A DNA stretch of 64,000 bases from Ophiura sarsii. Its lineage: Eukaryota; Echinodermata; Ophiuroidea; Amphilepidida; Ophiuridae. The position numbers and the translations under genes were made by a program. Shown piece after piece: positions 23,471 through 38,400 of the stretch. Numbering within the stretch: position 1 is the stretch's first letter; each line of letters begins with the position of its first letter. The notes beneath the pieces were generated by a model. It ran no database searches. It was given only the letters and a program-made list of their open reading frames with translations, and was not told the DNA's origin. The stretch covers positions 51,626,639 through 51,690,638 of the forward strand of contig CM069455.1 in assembly GCA_035610835.1 (NCBI GenBank). Direction: 5' to 3'.

Positions 23471-26400
23471 TAGTGCCGCCACTGGCTCCCTCTGTCATTT
23501 ACCCGGGCGATCACGACAGGTGATAAATGCAGATGAAATTGTTGAATACAAACGGGCGAGCAACCCCCTGGCCAAGTGAACTAAGACACAGACTCCCATG
23601 CTGGTGGACCCCGGTTTGACATTTTGGATAAATTCATGCTACTAAATCATCAATACAAATGACAGCACAGAATTACCTAGCACAAAATCCCTATATTGAG
23701 GATTAAAGGATTATACACATTTATACTGTGAAGTGTAATGGGGTCTTGACACTCGTCTAACTTATGAATGTCTTACACCAAGGATATACCCATTCACTTT
23801 GGGCTCTCACCATATTCTGTTGTTGTTTAGTAGAACTGTTGTGAGCCTCTTTAACAGTGGGAATCCTTCAACTTTACGCAACTCGTTATCGGAGAAATCA
23901 AGTGTGTCAAACTGGTCTGTAAAATAAATTAAACATTAGTTACAGTCAAAGTGGAGATATGGCCTCCCTGGTCAAACAGTGACAACTTCATAAGACAATT
24001 AAACAAGTGACCTTTCTCACACCAATACAAAGTTTTCAACTGAAACACAAAGATGATTAAATTTCTTGAGTCAAAACCGGTTTGTGATCCAAATCTTGTC
24101 AAACTTTATCACACTTTATTTATTACCTGTGTACCTTTTACTAGGTTTTGGTTTGGTATCATTTCAATGTTAAAAATACTTCTTACAAATTCTACCTGTT
24201 CATGTGACAAACTTTCAATTGTAACTGACCAAATGTACCAGCACTTTTTTTTACAATACCTCCCAACAGTAAAATCTGGTACAGCACTGACTGGGCTGTG
24301 TGCGTCTATTACATGTAAATGTTCACTATACCAGCTACCAGGTATATTTTAGGAGTTCACCTGCAGGACTAACAGTCTAAGGTCATGTTTTTTATACTGG
24401 GTACCCAAAAAAGGTGGATCTGTTACATTTGCACTACATATTATTACTTTGCATGCATATATTTTGGCTATTCTTTATCACACATACTTAAATTTGTCTT
24501 ATTTTGATGAGAAAGTATTTGGCCTTTATTTTAAAAAGAAAAATATAAACTACCATGGTTCTGTTAATTACAATAGTTCGTTAAACCTAATTAGTCAGGG
24601 GTGGAGGAGTATGTGGAGGAGGAGTATGTGGCGGAGGAGGAGTGCATAGTTGAACAAGTATGGTTGCAATATACATTGGGCAAACATAAAATGCACGTTT
24701 CACTCTTGGTACAATTCTATATTGAAAACATAACATTATTGAAGTATATTTGAATTAAAAATATAATTAGTTAATTAAGGAATCATTAATTAGCATTAAA
24801 TAAGAAGCTCAACAAATTGTTAAGAAACGTAAGTTGGTCGCAGTTTGCAAATGTATGCAAACATTTGCCTGCACCAAACTGTCCATTTTAAAAGTATTGA
24901 AAGGTTGAGGTACCCTTTTGAATAAATAAATTTAACTATTTAATTAAAAATTGAAAGAAGATATGTAATTAACCTCATGTATTCTGTATTGTCTGGATGT
25001 TAATTAGCACATTTTGTTAAATGCGTTTGTGTGGTGTTATTACTTGTTTTTAACTGTGTTACCAAATAAGTAAAAAACTGCTGGTTTTCATCAAGCTTGT
25101 AAACTCAGGAGAATTATTAAATTCTTAGGAATGCAACTGACCTGACCTAGTATAGGATGACCAGCATAAGCAGTTTGCCAATCAACATTGGATCACCCTA
25201 TATGATGAATACAACTTAAAACGAAAACAATTATATTTCAAACTTAAATCAGACTCTTGACATTTGAATACTGGGTTCAAACATTATGGAAACTAACCTA
25301 ATTTGTTCATTTGAATGTGCTTTGCACATCATGAAGGTACAAGAAGGATGAACGCAATTAATTGTATGCCACTAAACATGTGCCATTGAGAAAATTTGAG
25401 TCACCCTGTAGTTAAAGGGCCCCTTTTTATTGAACATTATTTGGAACTCATACCACTTTAAGCATTTGCCACATCAAATTGGAATGTAAAATCATGTTTC
25501 AGATGCAAATTTAAATTCAATTTAATGATTTGTGGATAATCATGTAGGCCTATACCTAAATTAATGTTTTAAACACCCTATATGTTAGAAAAGGGTGACT
25601 TTTAAAATCAACCAATGTTCATGTACATGTAATTGATGCATTTTTATTTGAAATCTACTTGAATTTTGTTAAAATACTAGTCTTTGTATGTATGTAGTAA
25701 TAGAAGCATTTTGCCGGAACTAAATAAACAAATTTTTAGACACCCTGTATGTAGAATTTCAGATTCGTAATGACATTTAATTTGCATATGTCTGGATGGG
25801 TATTTTATTAAACTACTTTAAATCTGTACTGAACTTTTCTCTCATCACTTCATATACATAGTGGAAGTAATTATTGTAACCCTTCTTTTTTAGAAGATTT
25901 TGCTTGTTACACCCTGTACAATTTCAGACCACCCTGTATAATCAACTTGATTGTATGCTATTTGCATCCGGTACAGTATATGCTCTCAGAATATGTATAC
26001 TTTTACCAACTTTAAATGTAAACTTTTTCAGATATAACGCATAAACTGAAAAAGGAACCTAATTTATGGAAAAAGGGACATGTAACACAAATTGTACCCA
26101 GTATAAAAAACATGACCCTAACAGGAATGACACTTTGGTTGTCTGTAGGCAGATACATTACAGTATGCGGCCTATATTATGGGCAGGATCTTGACGCTAT
26201 CAATGACTATTAAGATCACAAAAGTGTCAAGACTTGCTGTCTCAGTCATGCCATGAACTATACATAGCAAGCCTCATCACAACCACACACATATTATCTG
26301 CTTAGATTATAGTTTGATCAGTTCCAAATTGGCGATAATTGTGACGCTAATATTTATCCCCTGGCCCAAATGGAAAATATATTGATGCTCACCCGCTCGC

Positions 26401-29400
26401 TGATACTGACTTTTGATGCGCAGACACACACACCTTCATCGATAAATGCGAAACGACATGGATATTTGTGCGCACGAACAAATACAAGTTATATTAATGT
26501 ACTGAATCTGCAATCACTCACCAATGTGGCTCCTAGATTCTCGATGACTGCAATCTTGTACCCTGGAAAGGAAAGATCATATGTAGTACAACAGTTAGAT
26601 GTGAAGCTGAACAATCAGATTTTACAGGGTCTGATAAAGGAAAAGGCCACTCTTATCTCAGAAGACAGCGCACATAGCTTTTAAAATTCTCATTAGGCCT
26701 TACCTTAAAATCCTTCTTTTTGAGTTACAATTGACATATTGACATTTGTAGTTCCCAAAATTGTCCTTTGTTCCTGTGGTTGTTCCGTCCGTAGTGACTA
26801 GGCTTATGATTCGTATTCGTGACAGTGGTGAATGATGAAATTATCGGCGAAAATACAGTCTACCTCCATAATCTAATGTTGTCATGACCCGCCCCAGGGA
26901 CCGTCACGTACCCCCCGATTTTTATCTGTACATGTACGTCCAGAGGAAATTTGAATCACAAAACTGAAGCCTCCTATATATGGACATGTAGACGTAAGTA
27001 CGCACGATGTAACTCTTGAAATGAGGCGCCATCTTGACAACACTTTGATTGACAGCACAAAAGTCCTTATAAGGGACATTGAGACACGCAATGTAACTCT
27101 TAAAATTGAGCCTTCAATCTCGGCAATGGGAGCGGGGAAAAATATCATGTCTGATTTTAGAATAAAGATAGACACTTTTTCATGTGTTTTTCACAAATGA
27201 AAAATATGGCATTTATTCCCATGTATACTATAATAGTCCCACCCCTTTTTACCCCCAAATATACGTAAATTAGGGGTTAGACCAGAGAGGTGTAATTGAG
27301 GTGAGACATTGGGTGCCCATGAGTGAAATTAAATTGTCTGATTATATAGCTTTCCAAACATTGAATAATTGATCGCGAATTAGTAAGCTTTTAATTTAAT
27401 AAAAATAATACACCACAGCCACGTACACTACGTTTTACCCCTGGGACTTTAGTTTAAATGGGCATTGAGAGATGTATCGATTATATACTAAATGAGCAAA
27501 TAACGTAAAGATAATCATCAACATAGCCCAAATCCAAGATATCATACAATTCTGACATCGCCTTCATGCCAAACTAAATAAGCAAATAACGGCACTACGT
27601 TGAGATTTGCCGCGAAAGTCTGTGAGTAAAACTTAGCATAACTTCCGAATTCAGCAACTAAGAAAATCATGAAATTTTGATAAACGGCGAATGTTGGTAA
27701 ACTGTTTCAGATGGTAGTTTGCCTAAGTATTACTTTGATGCAAAAAAACTAATTTCCAAGATAATTGAGGGCGCACTCCCACACATATCTCTCAATGCCC
27801 CTTAAAGGTAGATGACCCGATCACATTTTCGTAACACAGAATTATTTCAAACATAAGGAGATTTTCATATCATATGAAAGCTCGTATTTTTCTCATCATC
27901 ATACTGAAATTTGACGGCCTAAATCGGTATAATTACGGAGAAATCGATGAAATAACGTTGAATTACCGCGAAAGGTGGTAACCACCAATATCGTTTGTGT
28001 ACAACTCAATGGGTACATTTCACGGCATCTTTTGCGTCTAAAATAAGAACTATTAGAGTTATGCAACTCAAACTTTGGAATACGACTTTTTTAAGGATGA
28101 CCTTTCATTCATGTAGAATAGTAAACTTCAAGTTTAAAATCGGAACATCTACCTTTAAGTCGAGATATAATTCATGTTAGAAATCTTAACTTTGATGGCG
28201 AAAAATAGTTTCGTTAATAGTGATGTGAGGGTTTTGTATGTTTACTCTTGTGACCGTTTAACCGTTGGAATTTGCGGTCGTGTAACCGTGTAAGCGACCG
28301 TCATGTTTTTTACATAAAGTCTTGGTCATTAATTAGTAAAATGTTTGGATACAAACCAGTTCAAAAGACAGACAGTAACGGAAGGACAAATCGGATACAA
28401 TTTTCAGCTTGCAAACACTTGTTTCAGAAAAACTGTATTTTTGTTGAAGTCAATTTTATACCTTTTATCATATTAAGTGTAGCTAAAACATTTATTATCC
28501 ATTAAAAAATTCATCAAAATTGTCTTTCGTTTACGACTTATGCATATTAATGAGGGCGGTAACGGAAGGACAGTGAAATGGACACGGGTTTTTCACTACC
28601 GCCATATATTGCGAAAACGCTCTGAAGTGTGCGAGTCAATGTTATTTTAATGTTATTTTATGAGATCCCTCTGGTTTTGGCAATACTTTGACACTGTTCA
28701 TTTGGAAATTTGTCATTCCGTTTACTTAAAACATAGCCAAACGTAATTAAAGATTCGGTAACGGAAGGACAGTAACGGAAGGACGTGTGAAATTCCCTAT
28801 ACATTTGTACTAAAAGTGAACTGCATAGTGATAATACAAATTACGGTTGCTACAAGAAGCTGGAATGTGCAAAAAACACTGTTAATCACATGACTGAATA
28901 CTAATACAATATTATAATGACTATTACATGAATTCTAATTGGTAATTGAACTAATTAAAATCACTAATTAAACAGTACAACTAATTAAGGATTTGTGAAA
29001 TAATTCTATATTTATGAATCCTGGCGCATGTTCATGTTGTTGTTTTTCATTCCAAATTTTATATAGATCAATAATCTAAAGGCAAGCAAACAATCGACCA
29101 AATATCTATTAATTAACAGTTTGGGTCCCGCTAGATGGTTAAGCCACATTACCTACCTCTGAAACCACACAAACCCCCTACAACCCCCCCCCCCCCCCCA
29201 ACCAAGTTGATTTATAACCATATCCCTCATAAAGGCATTATAAACCCTAGACCCAATGGTGGCTATACTATCGTTCATGCAGAATGCTTCACTATACTAT
29301 AGCCACAACACCCTCTATAGATAGGGAGTCCGGCACTTTTTGCATTTTTTCACCAAAACCCAACAAGTTTGGTATCATTGGAAAGAGGATCAAAAAAGAA

Positions 29401-32400
29401 ATTCAACAGTGCTTGTTTCACCTCTGTGGCTTGTAGTATGGCGGAGTTATATTAATTTAACCTTCGGCCGACACCCGTTTTCATTCTGTCAAAATCATGC
29501 CGTAAAAGGTTGAGGAAATAGGCGACTTATTATTAAAAAATTGGTTTAAATTTGAAATTGGAGATGCATTAGAAAGGCAATTTTAAGTTTACATACCATG
29601 TTTTCTCTATTTAACGCCCCCCCCCCTCCCCCCCCCCTCTAATAAACGCCCCCCCCCTACTATTTTTAGACAATTTTTGATGATTTTAGCCCTTTTTTGA
29701 CGGGGGGAAAAAAAAAAGTTTTTGTTTTTTTTTAGCTTTAAATTTAAATAAAGGGAGGAAAAAGAAGAAAAGAAAGCAAAAATTATTGAAGAAAGAGGAG
29801 AAAAGAAAAGGAATAAAAGAAGAAAAAGAGAAAAGAATGAATAAAGGAAGAACAAAAGGAGAAAAAGAATGAATAAAGGAAGAACAAAAGGAGAAAAGAA
29901 TGAATAAAGGAAGAAAAAAGGAAAAAAAGAACATGAAAAGGAAGAAATTAGAAAGAGAATTAAAAAAAGAAAAAAGGAAAGGAAAGGAATACACAAAAAA
30001 TAAGATAAAGAAAGAAAAGGATGGAATAAAGTAAGGAAGAAAAGAAAAAGGTGAAAGAAACAGGAAAGAGAATGAAAAAAAGGGAACCTTGGCTTGGGAT
30101 TAAATTTGAAATAATTAAGAAAAATAAAAACAAGTTTTGAAGGAAAAACAATAAACAAGGAAAGAAAATTATAATAAGCAACAAAAGACAAATGATAACA
30201 TACTTGTAATAATGTGGAAAAATCATGGAAATGTTTGAATTCCATCTTAGTTTACACAAAAATGTTGATTCAAACTACTGTAAAAAGTCTAGAATGCTGA
30301 CATTAACAAATTTCGATTTATACACCAACACGCCCAATTGGGCGAAATTTATTTATTATTTCTTTTGTCTGCATCACGCTTCGACGGTAAAATACACGTA
30401 ATGCTGCGCCACGAAAAAAAAGTTGCCAATTTTGTCGCCCAATATTAGCGCACGGCGTAAACTTATAAACAAACATTACTAAGGTTGATATTTTAATTTT
30501 TCGTGATTATCGCAACCCCATTTTGGCAATATTTATGGAAGCACCATGGTCTAAAAAAAAGATTTGCGCTTCTTGGCGATATTTCCAAGTGAGAAAAAAA
30601 ATAAACACAGACACTCAAAATTGCATAAGCTTTCATTTAATAAACTGTCAAAATACTGTTATGACCTGTAAATGCATCATTTTGAAGATTTTTCACGCGC
30701 AAAACTAACACTAAGTTGACGTTTTTCAAGGCCATCACAAATCAGCAAAAAAATGAACTTTTACTTACTCAAATTCAGTCAAGTTTGGTATCGATGAAAA
30801 GATACGAATTTTCTCTACAAAAACTGGTGTCATTACCCATAATTCCTTGCATATCATGTATAGCACGCCCCCTAATTTGAAGCAGACCATTCCGTAGCAG
30901 AAGACAAAATGGAGTCGCAATCGGCAGCATAAAAATACGCTCCTCAAATACGCCGACAAGAAACTTAAATTTTCAACACTTTAATGGTTTCTTTTGTGAC
31001 TTTTCATATTCTTTTTGAAATATTTGATATTTTTTCTTCTGGAAAAGTGATTTCTCAACTTATTTTGACAAGGTAAATATAAAGAAATTGTGACTTTTTC
31101 AGAGGTACTTTTCCCATGAAAACAGATACGTTTTCGGAAATCGCCATTCTGCCGGACTCCCTACTATAGACACACGACGTCGCGAAAATCACATTTTTAA
31201 TTCAAGATTTTCACATCAAATATAGGCATTTAAATCAATCAAAATGCGCTCACATCTTGTTCCTAGAACTCTTCGTTATACAGTCATTGAGTTAATTAAT
31301 TTTGATCAAGCATCCTCATTTTGGGGAAAATATTGAGGTGAAAAATCGGCAGTGCTGACACTCAATGTGAATTTCGCGACGTGAACAGTCAATAGGGAGT
31401 TTTGTGACCCTAGGTAGCCAGCTACCTAGGACAGGTCACTAAGTATTGGGACTATATAAAACCCTACAACCCCCACCCCCAATAAGCATGTAAGGTTGAT
31501 TTAGACTGTAAGACCTATTTGAGGATATTGCCGAGAGTGTTGTGGCTATAGTATAGTGAAGCATGAACGATAGTATAGCCACCATTGGGTCTACCAGCCA
31601 TCTTAGCTCTGTTTCATAGCTCTCATACGTCGTGATACGACTCAGTATGAGAGCTATGAAATGAAAGCATGTTCGTACGCTGGCGATTTTCGTTTCTAGT
31701 TTGCCTATTTCTAAAACATTTGAATAAACTTACCTGGGTTATACATGTACTATGTACTGTTATTGCATCCTAGATACATTTTCAGCTCCATAAATGCTAC
31801 TCAAAATGAAATATTAATGATATAAAATCGGACCTAATCACAGCGAAATGGAGAAGTCGTCAGCATGATGGAAGTCAATTCGCGGTAGTTTACGATTGGT
31901 TCCGAATATTTTCAATTAGTCTCGTTCCACGTTTTACTCCTAATGGGTGTACGCGTGTGTGTAAACATAGTAAATCACTAGGCGGACAACCAATACTACG
32001 AACGCGATCAACTGTTAATAGGGTGTCCAATGAATTTTTAAAATCTTTTAATTTACATATTTTTATTATTTTATCTTAAAGTGCTCATCAATACAAGCAT
32101 TTTAAGCCCAAAATTAGTTCAAACCGTTAATCGGTTGCGGAGATAGGTCCGTTTTAAGATGCGAAAAAACGTCAATTATCGTCTTTTGGTCCAAAACCTC
32201 CAAAATGGGTATATTTGAGCATTATCAATGAATATTTCTCACACCAATAACATTATTTTTAATTAGCAGGTGGAAGAACCCATGTCTCCTCTACATTTTA
32301 TTAAAAAGATGAGAAGAAATGGACTATTCGTTCTTGAGATGTAGCCGTATGGAATTCGATGATTTGCCAAAAATATGGGATTACCCATAATGCATTGCAA

Positions 32401-35400
32401 AAGTGATCCCAGTGGCATTTTGCCCTGTATAAAGTCTATGGGGAATCACAGTAAATGCCCGGAGTAAATGTACTATATAACAGCAATAATGTAAGAGCTG
32501 CTGTATAAGATAGGGGAGGTTATATGCCTTCATATTTGGCATATATATGACTAAGGATATTATCATTGAAATAGTAAAATATTTTAGCGGTAATTAGCAT
32601 AATTAGCGTCTAATTTGCATATTTAATTGGATTAATCCTATACCCTGGAAATGGCGTTATTTATCCATATTTTATCCATATTATGTAGTACCACAACAAT
32701 TCTTTCCACACTTGACCTGTATTGAGGTGGTTATTAAAAATATGGTAAAGTTGGATGGCAAATTTGTATAAGAAACATAGGCTAATTTGCATAATCGCAT
32801 AATTGATGAACCGGTTGATTACTAACTATCCATGCATGCTAATCAATGCTTCAGAGTTAGACACATCTTTTAATTTTATGTGATTCTGTATGTTTTTATC
32901 ACTTTGTATTATATATACCACAATTTATTTATTAATAAAAATGCAATAAAAGAAAGAAACAATGTTTTTTGTGTATATTTTTGTATTTGTTATGCTGTAT
33001 TTGTTAGTTTCGGATTCCTAGAACTTGGTACAATTACAAGGTCAAATGGATAGAAAAATTCAGTGTATGGCCCATGGCCACGACTCCCTCTCAATTTCAC
33101 TGACCGTGGGGCGTAGCTTAAAATAAACCCCGATTGATGGAAAAGTTACTTCCATGCACCCCTAGTTCAACACATACTTCATTGTCAGTTAGTAAGGTGG
33201 GGGGATGGGGGGGGGGGGGGGGGTGTCCATAGCTGGGGGACTGCCTGCCTCTGAACCAAAGTGTACCAAACACGGGGTCCTCATAAAAAAATGTAAATAT
33301 ATAGGCCTATATCTAAGAATAAAAGAAGCATGGTAGGCCATAAGAAATACCAAAGGAGAATAAAACCTCTAAAACACTCCCCTATGCTTCGAAAGCAAGA
33401 TTTGAGAGTGCTAATGGTTGACCACCTCCCCCTGGCCAGAGCAACCCCTAGCCTATGTCGCCAGCGCCGCGCCCGTTCCCCAGACTGTTTCCGTGGTTTG
33501 GAATACGTTTGTGAAGGGGGATGATAAAATATTAATATAATCAAACTATGAAGTGATCATAGTTTAATTATACTGAATAATAAGCAAGGAATGAGGCCTG
33601 AAAAGAAAACCAAAACTACTATTTTTACATACGGGTTCAAAATTATGCAGTCTTGCAACGCATTTTACACGTGGGAATATTGGGACGCAAAATGGACAAT
33701 GGAGTAAAAAATCACCAGTAATTAACATTCTGAAGTGATAAAAGTTAGCAGAATATTGGTTATGAATTATAAACAGATAATTAACAACATTGAGGCACAG
33801 TTAGTATTTCGATTGGAATGAAAAAGACATCGAGAAAAAAACAATCGCTAATTTTCACAATCACGTTGCACAACGTCACAGATAGCCTGTACGGTAGCGC
33901 CCTCAAGGGGTGCTAATGTAATATTCATGAACGCGATGGTCAGTGCGACAGTGCAGTAATTGATGGACAACTGACGGACGTAACCTACATCATGTAATCG
34001 CGCCCAAACACCGTAGCTCGCGGATTATTTTAGGGTTTGGGCTTTAAACGAGGCGTGCATTTGAGCTGAAGGGGAACCTTTCAAAAACGTTATCAGATCA
34101 TGATGAACTGTCAATACTGGTTAAAATGACGGGTGCGAATTCCAAAATCACCAACGGGATCATGGTAAATATAACGGGTAAATATTGTAAAAAAATATTA
34201 AAAATACTTCTTGTTTACCTTGAACCAATTCACAGGTATCAAATAAAAGCTTGAACCCTCCTCTATTTGATAGAAATTACGTCAACATCTGACTTTGCTC
34301 AGCTCAAATGCACGGTCATTTTGAAAAACCGTGTTTTACCCTATTAAATAGGGATCATTTTTCAAAAATGGTCTTTTCCGCGAGTGAAATTCTCGACGCG
34401 AACCCGGAAATAACGGCCAACGTTAGACCCCCAAATAACCACTTTTATATTAAAATATGATTTTATTTCATCGATTGTTAGTACAACATATATCTTTTGC
34501 AATATATTCCGAAGTATCATGATTATTTGTGACTTTTTCTGCCCAAAACGGCAATTTTAAAACTTGTACTTTGTCGGACTGTGTAAAACAGTGTATGCGT
34601 GTGCTGTGTGTGACACTTGTGCAGAAACGACGGGCAAGATGGCGGCGCACAGCGTACACCCTACTGTTAACAACAGCCTGGTTCCAAATTGTTGGCACCA
34701 GGCTGTTGTTAGTGAGAGTCCGAAGAACGCACGTGACCTGTTTTCCGAAGATTTCTGATTTCAATTTTAAATGATCTATTACCAAACTATACAATGTAGG
34801 TATGTGGCAAAAAATTTCAAAGTAAATAAATGCTACTGCAATGGATGTCTTTAGAAAGGGCTTGCACATACCTTTCCATAGACACCAAGATGACCCTCAT
34901 ACGACAAAAAATAAGGAAGTTAGATTAAAAAGAAATACGCCTATTAGGTCTTTTTTTGTCTTATAAAAGCAATAGAAGACAATAGGAATACACATTATTG
35001 ATTGTGACCTAAACAAGAATTCCTTTAAAAAGATAGTATTACTTATATTGGTGTTTAAGACTGAACTTTTCCATTTAAATGATGAACAGAATCTCAATTA
35101 AGTGATAAGAACCCTCAAGTATGTTCAAGTTACAAATGGTACGGTAACTTGACACCTCTCACAAATCCAAGATGGCCGCCAGAATACAAAATGGCTACCA
35201 TTATATGTTACGTAATAAATTTAATGCACAAATTGTACAGTAAAATATCTCTTACGAAATCATTTAAGAGATTATGTGGTTAATGGAATCATGAATATCT
35301 TAAGTGTCAGTGTCTTATTGCAGAACATAATCCAAGATGGCCGCCAAAATACAAAATGGCCGCCCTGTATTATAAAAACCAATGTACTGAAAAGATTGAA

Positions 35401-38400
35401 TAAAATAATGTCAATGAAACTATGTGTCAGTGTGTTACTTAAAGTGTTAGCTTACATTAGCAGACAATCAGATCGTCGAAAATCAGGTCGGCGGCCAGCT
35501 GCAGCTTTGGGATGTCATAGTCTGCTGCATCATTATAATTCTCCTCTTTGGACCAGTATGCTATTCTATAATTTTTGTTCTTTAGTTTTTCTATTTTTCC
35601 AACATAAACTTCGGTTGTTCCACTGGTGTCATCATACCAAGTGTGATGGATCTGGCGGCCCACTATCCTTCCACTGAGAATATCAATGAGGAGAGCACAT
35701 ACTTCGTCCGTAAGGTCGGAAAAGACAGTTCTTACTTCATTGATGTCAACGGTTTTCAGTTTCCTTTCAATGGCCTTCCTGCTTTGCTGGACTTTCTGCT
35801 GTCTTTTACTTGCTGTCCTCCTTGATATTTCAACTTGCACCTCACTGGTTCTCATTCTGTTCACTTTTCTCTTTCTCCTGGCTCTACCCACTGCCCATTT
35901 CACTATACTTTCCTTCTTTTCTGCATACATATTGTCCAGCCATACAACAACACTGTTCTTCCTGGCACGCATTCTTGCGGATAGGAAATCAACCGAAGCA
36001 TTCTTAGCCCTCTCCTTCCCTGCACTAAACATGCCCATGATGCTCTCGGCATCGATGTTGTGTGAACGTGTCGACCTGGTCTCTTCTTGCAACTGCTCGG
36101 TTATGTCCATTGCGAAATAACGCTTGTACTGGCGTTCAAGGACTGTCACGACTGCCAGCAAACACGAGGACATCATTTTGGAGAAGAGGGTCATATCTGC
36201 AGGCTGTGATCTTAAAGCTGCTAGTGTTTGGTCCTCCTCATCCAAGTGCCTGTCGAAGAAATCAGTTTGGCGAAGCAGAGTGGCCTGTGGATTGGCTGCT
36301 GCATCTCTCACTGTTGACACTACTTTCTTTACAAGTCCAATGCCGTCTACATGGCTGAGTTCGCCTTGAGCTCCTGTGTAAAATAACACCATCCATGGGC
36401 CTGTCAGCAGTTTGCCAAGGAGCCCCAATACCTGCATTTGAAGGACGCCGTGTGGATTCTCAAAGTCTTTCCTAATACTTGTTAACAATCCTCCACAAGT
36501 TACGACACCATTCTTAAAGAAATTGTGAAACAGAGTGTGGTGTTCGATTAATTTTCCACAAATGTGGAATATAACATGGAATCGGTTACCCCTATACCGT
36601 GGAATCAATCCCATGGGCAAATCACTCTCTCTTAAGAAAGCTTTAAATCCTTTCGGATCGCCTTTTCCGTCTTTGTATCTAAACTTGTTCACCTGAACAA
36701 CTATATTCGCGGCAACACAATCTCTGCCAAACAGTGCAGACTGCACATTTTCTAAGGTTTCCAACGACTTTAAAGTATTTCGACAAGAGCTGGCAATAGT
36801 GTCGAGAGGATGTAGATGACAATTCATTTCATTTAGAGATTTTCCCCATGATTCATTAATTTTATTGATGGTAGCATGATTAGCTGCAACTCTGTCGTTC
36901 ATGGTATTTGAGATATTGGAAATGATTGTAGATCGGCAGAATTGGAAATCCTCGTTGTGATAGTCGGAGTAAGTGTCAGCAAGGTAGTCCACTGATGTTG
37001 TAATATGATTATGATAATCGTCAGATGTACCACCTGGCAACTCGTCGACAGCTATAACCTCGCATTGCGTTTCAGTAGTGAGATGTACACTATTTATGTG
37101 TACCCCTTCTTGGGTAGTAGCATCAAACCCAATTGTCAAGTTCTTTGTCTTCATTGCTAACTCTGCACTTTTGAGATCAGCTATCGTGGCAAGTTCACGC
37201 GTCATTTGCTCCACAGATGTCCTATGTGGGACTGAACTTAATGTGTAATTATTCCTGTGGGCAAAGCTTTCCATCAGAGTTGGAATATTTTGTGTTGGTA
37301 CTTGATTAACTATATTGTCAAAAACGAACATGCGTGTCTCTGTGTTGTAGGACTTGCCATCTGCTTTTGTAATTTTTTCATTATCAAGTTTTCCTTTCTC
37401 AACTTCTTCCAACCTCTCTCGTAGTTCACATATTTCATTCTCGTGCTGTTTGTTCATTTGGTCTTTTGCATCAAGTTGCTGTTTTAGTTTTAAGTACTGT
37501 TCTTTTGACACGGTTGCAACTTTCTTCTTGCGTTTATTAGCTACCTTCAAGCGCTTGTGGGTACGGGCTAGACTTTTCAATCTTTCCTCACTGCTAGAAT
37601 CAACTTGCTTGTCTTTATTGGGTTTTGATACAAATTTAGTGAGTTTTGATTCAAGTTTAGCTTTCTGTTGCTTTAGCTGTGATATTTCTGCTTTCAACAG
37701 CACAATTTTGGCGTCTTTTTGTTTCATGGAAATTTTTTTCCGTTTAATATCCTGGTTCAGGTATTTCACTAGGTTAACCTTCTGCATATCCAGTTTCTGA
37801 TTCAAGTGATGTATACGTTTTTTTAACTGTTTCTTTTCCGTACTCCATCTTTGTGAACCAAATTTAAGTCTCTCATTTAATTTCAACTTCCTGGGAGTAA
37901 GCTTGAGTCTTGCTGAGAAGGCAGATGAAGAAGTTGAACCAGAAGGACCAGGAATACCAGAGTTCGTTGGAGTTTTAAGCGGGGTTTTAAGTTGGCATGA
38001 AGTTGAAGGACTAGGAATACCAGAGTCTATTGGAGTTGCAAGTTGGCATGAAGTTGAAGGAGATACAACTTGGGTTGAATCTTTATAAGATGTAAAAGGT
38101 TCATCACAGAAACTAGTATAGTTCTCTTTTTCACTTTCTCTTGCTAGGTGTTTGAAACGTTCAAATTTCTTAAAAACATGTGTCAATTCATTTGACGTGG
38201 TAGTGCATGTTGTTGGAAGCAATGTGGAGATAGCACGAACACTCTTGGCAACTGACTTGTCACATTCCATATATATACGAAGAACATGTCCAATCTTCAG
38301 ATTTGGTAACTCTGGGGTGCTTCCATAAAGATCAAGTAGATGTTGGTGAGCTATTCCAGGCTTTACATGCCGTGGAGCTTTTCTTCTGTTTTTCCGTAGT

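Larger units (their letters stand above)
29249..31592. mobile_element. Outer element with 66-bp inverted ends, split by a nested insertion
   Basis: 'tagacccaatggtggctata' at 29,249 is matched in reverse complement ending 31,592, and the arms pair for about 66 bp ('cactatactatagccacaac'). Most of the interior is the nested element at 29,322-31,163. Lies in intron 1 of the left SNRPA1; not seen in the right arm. Confidence 0.75.

Noticed and set aside
29607..30245. Long - strand ORFs of 212, 102 and 99 codons
   Set aside because: They translate a polypurine tract into Phe/Ser/Leu-rich sequence; low complexity, no start context or family.
35276..37800. + strand ORFs within 35.3-37.8 kb
   Set aside because: Antisense shadows of the 982-codon - strand ORF.
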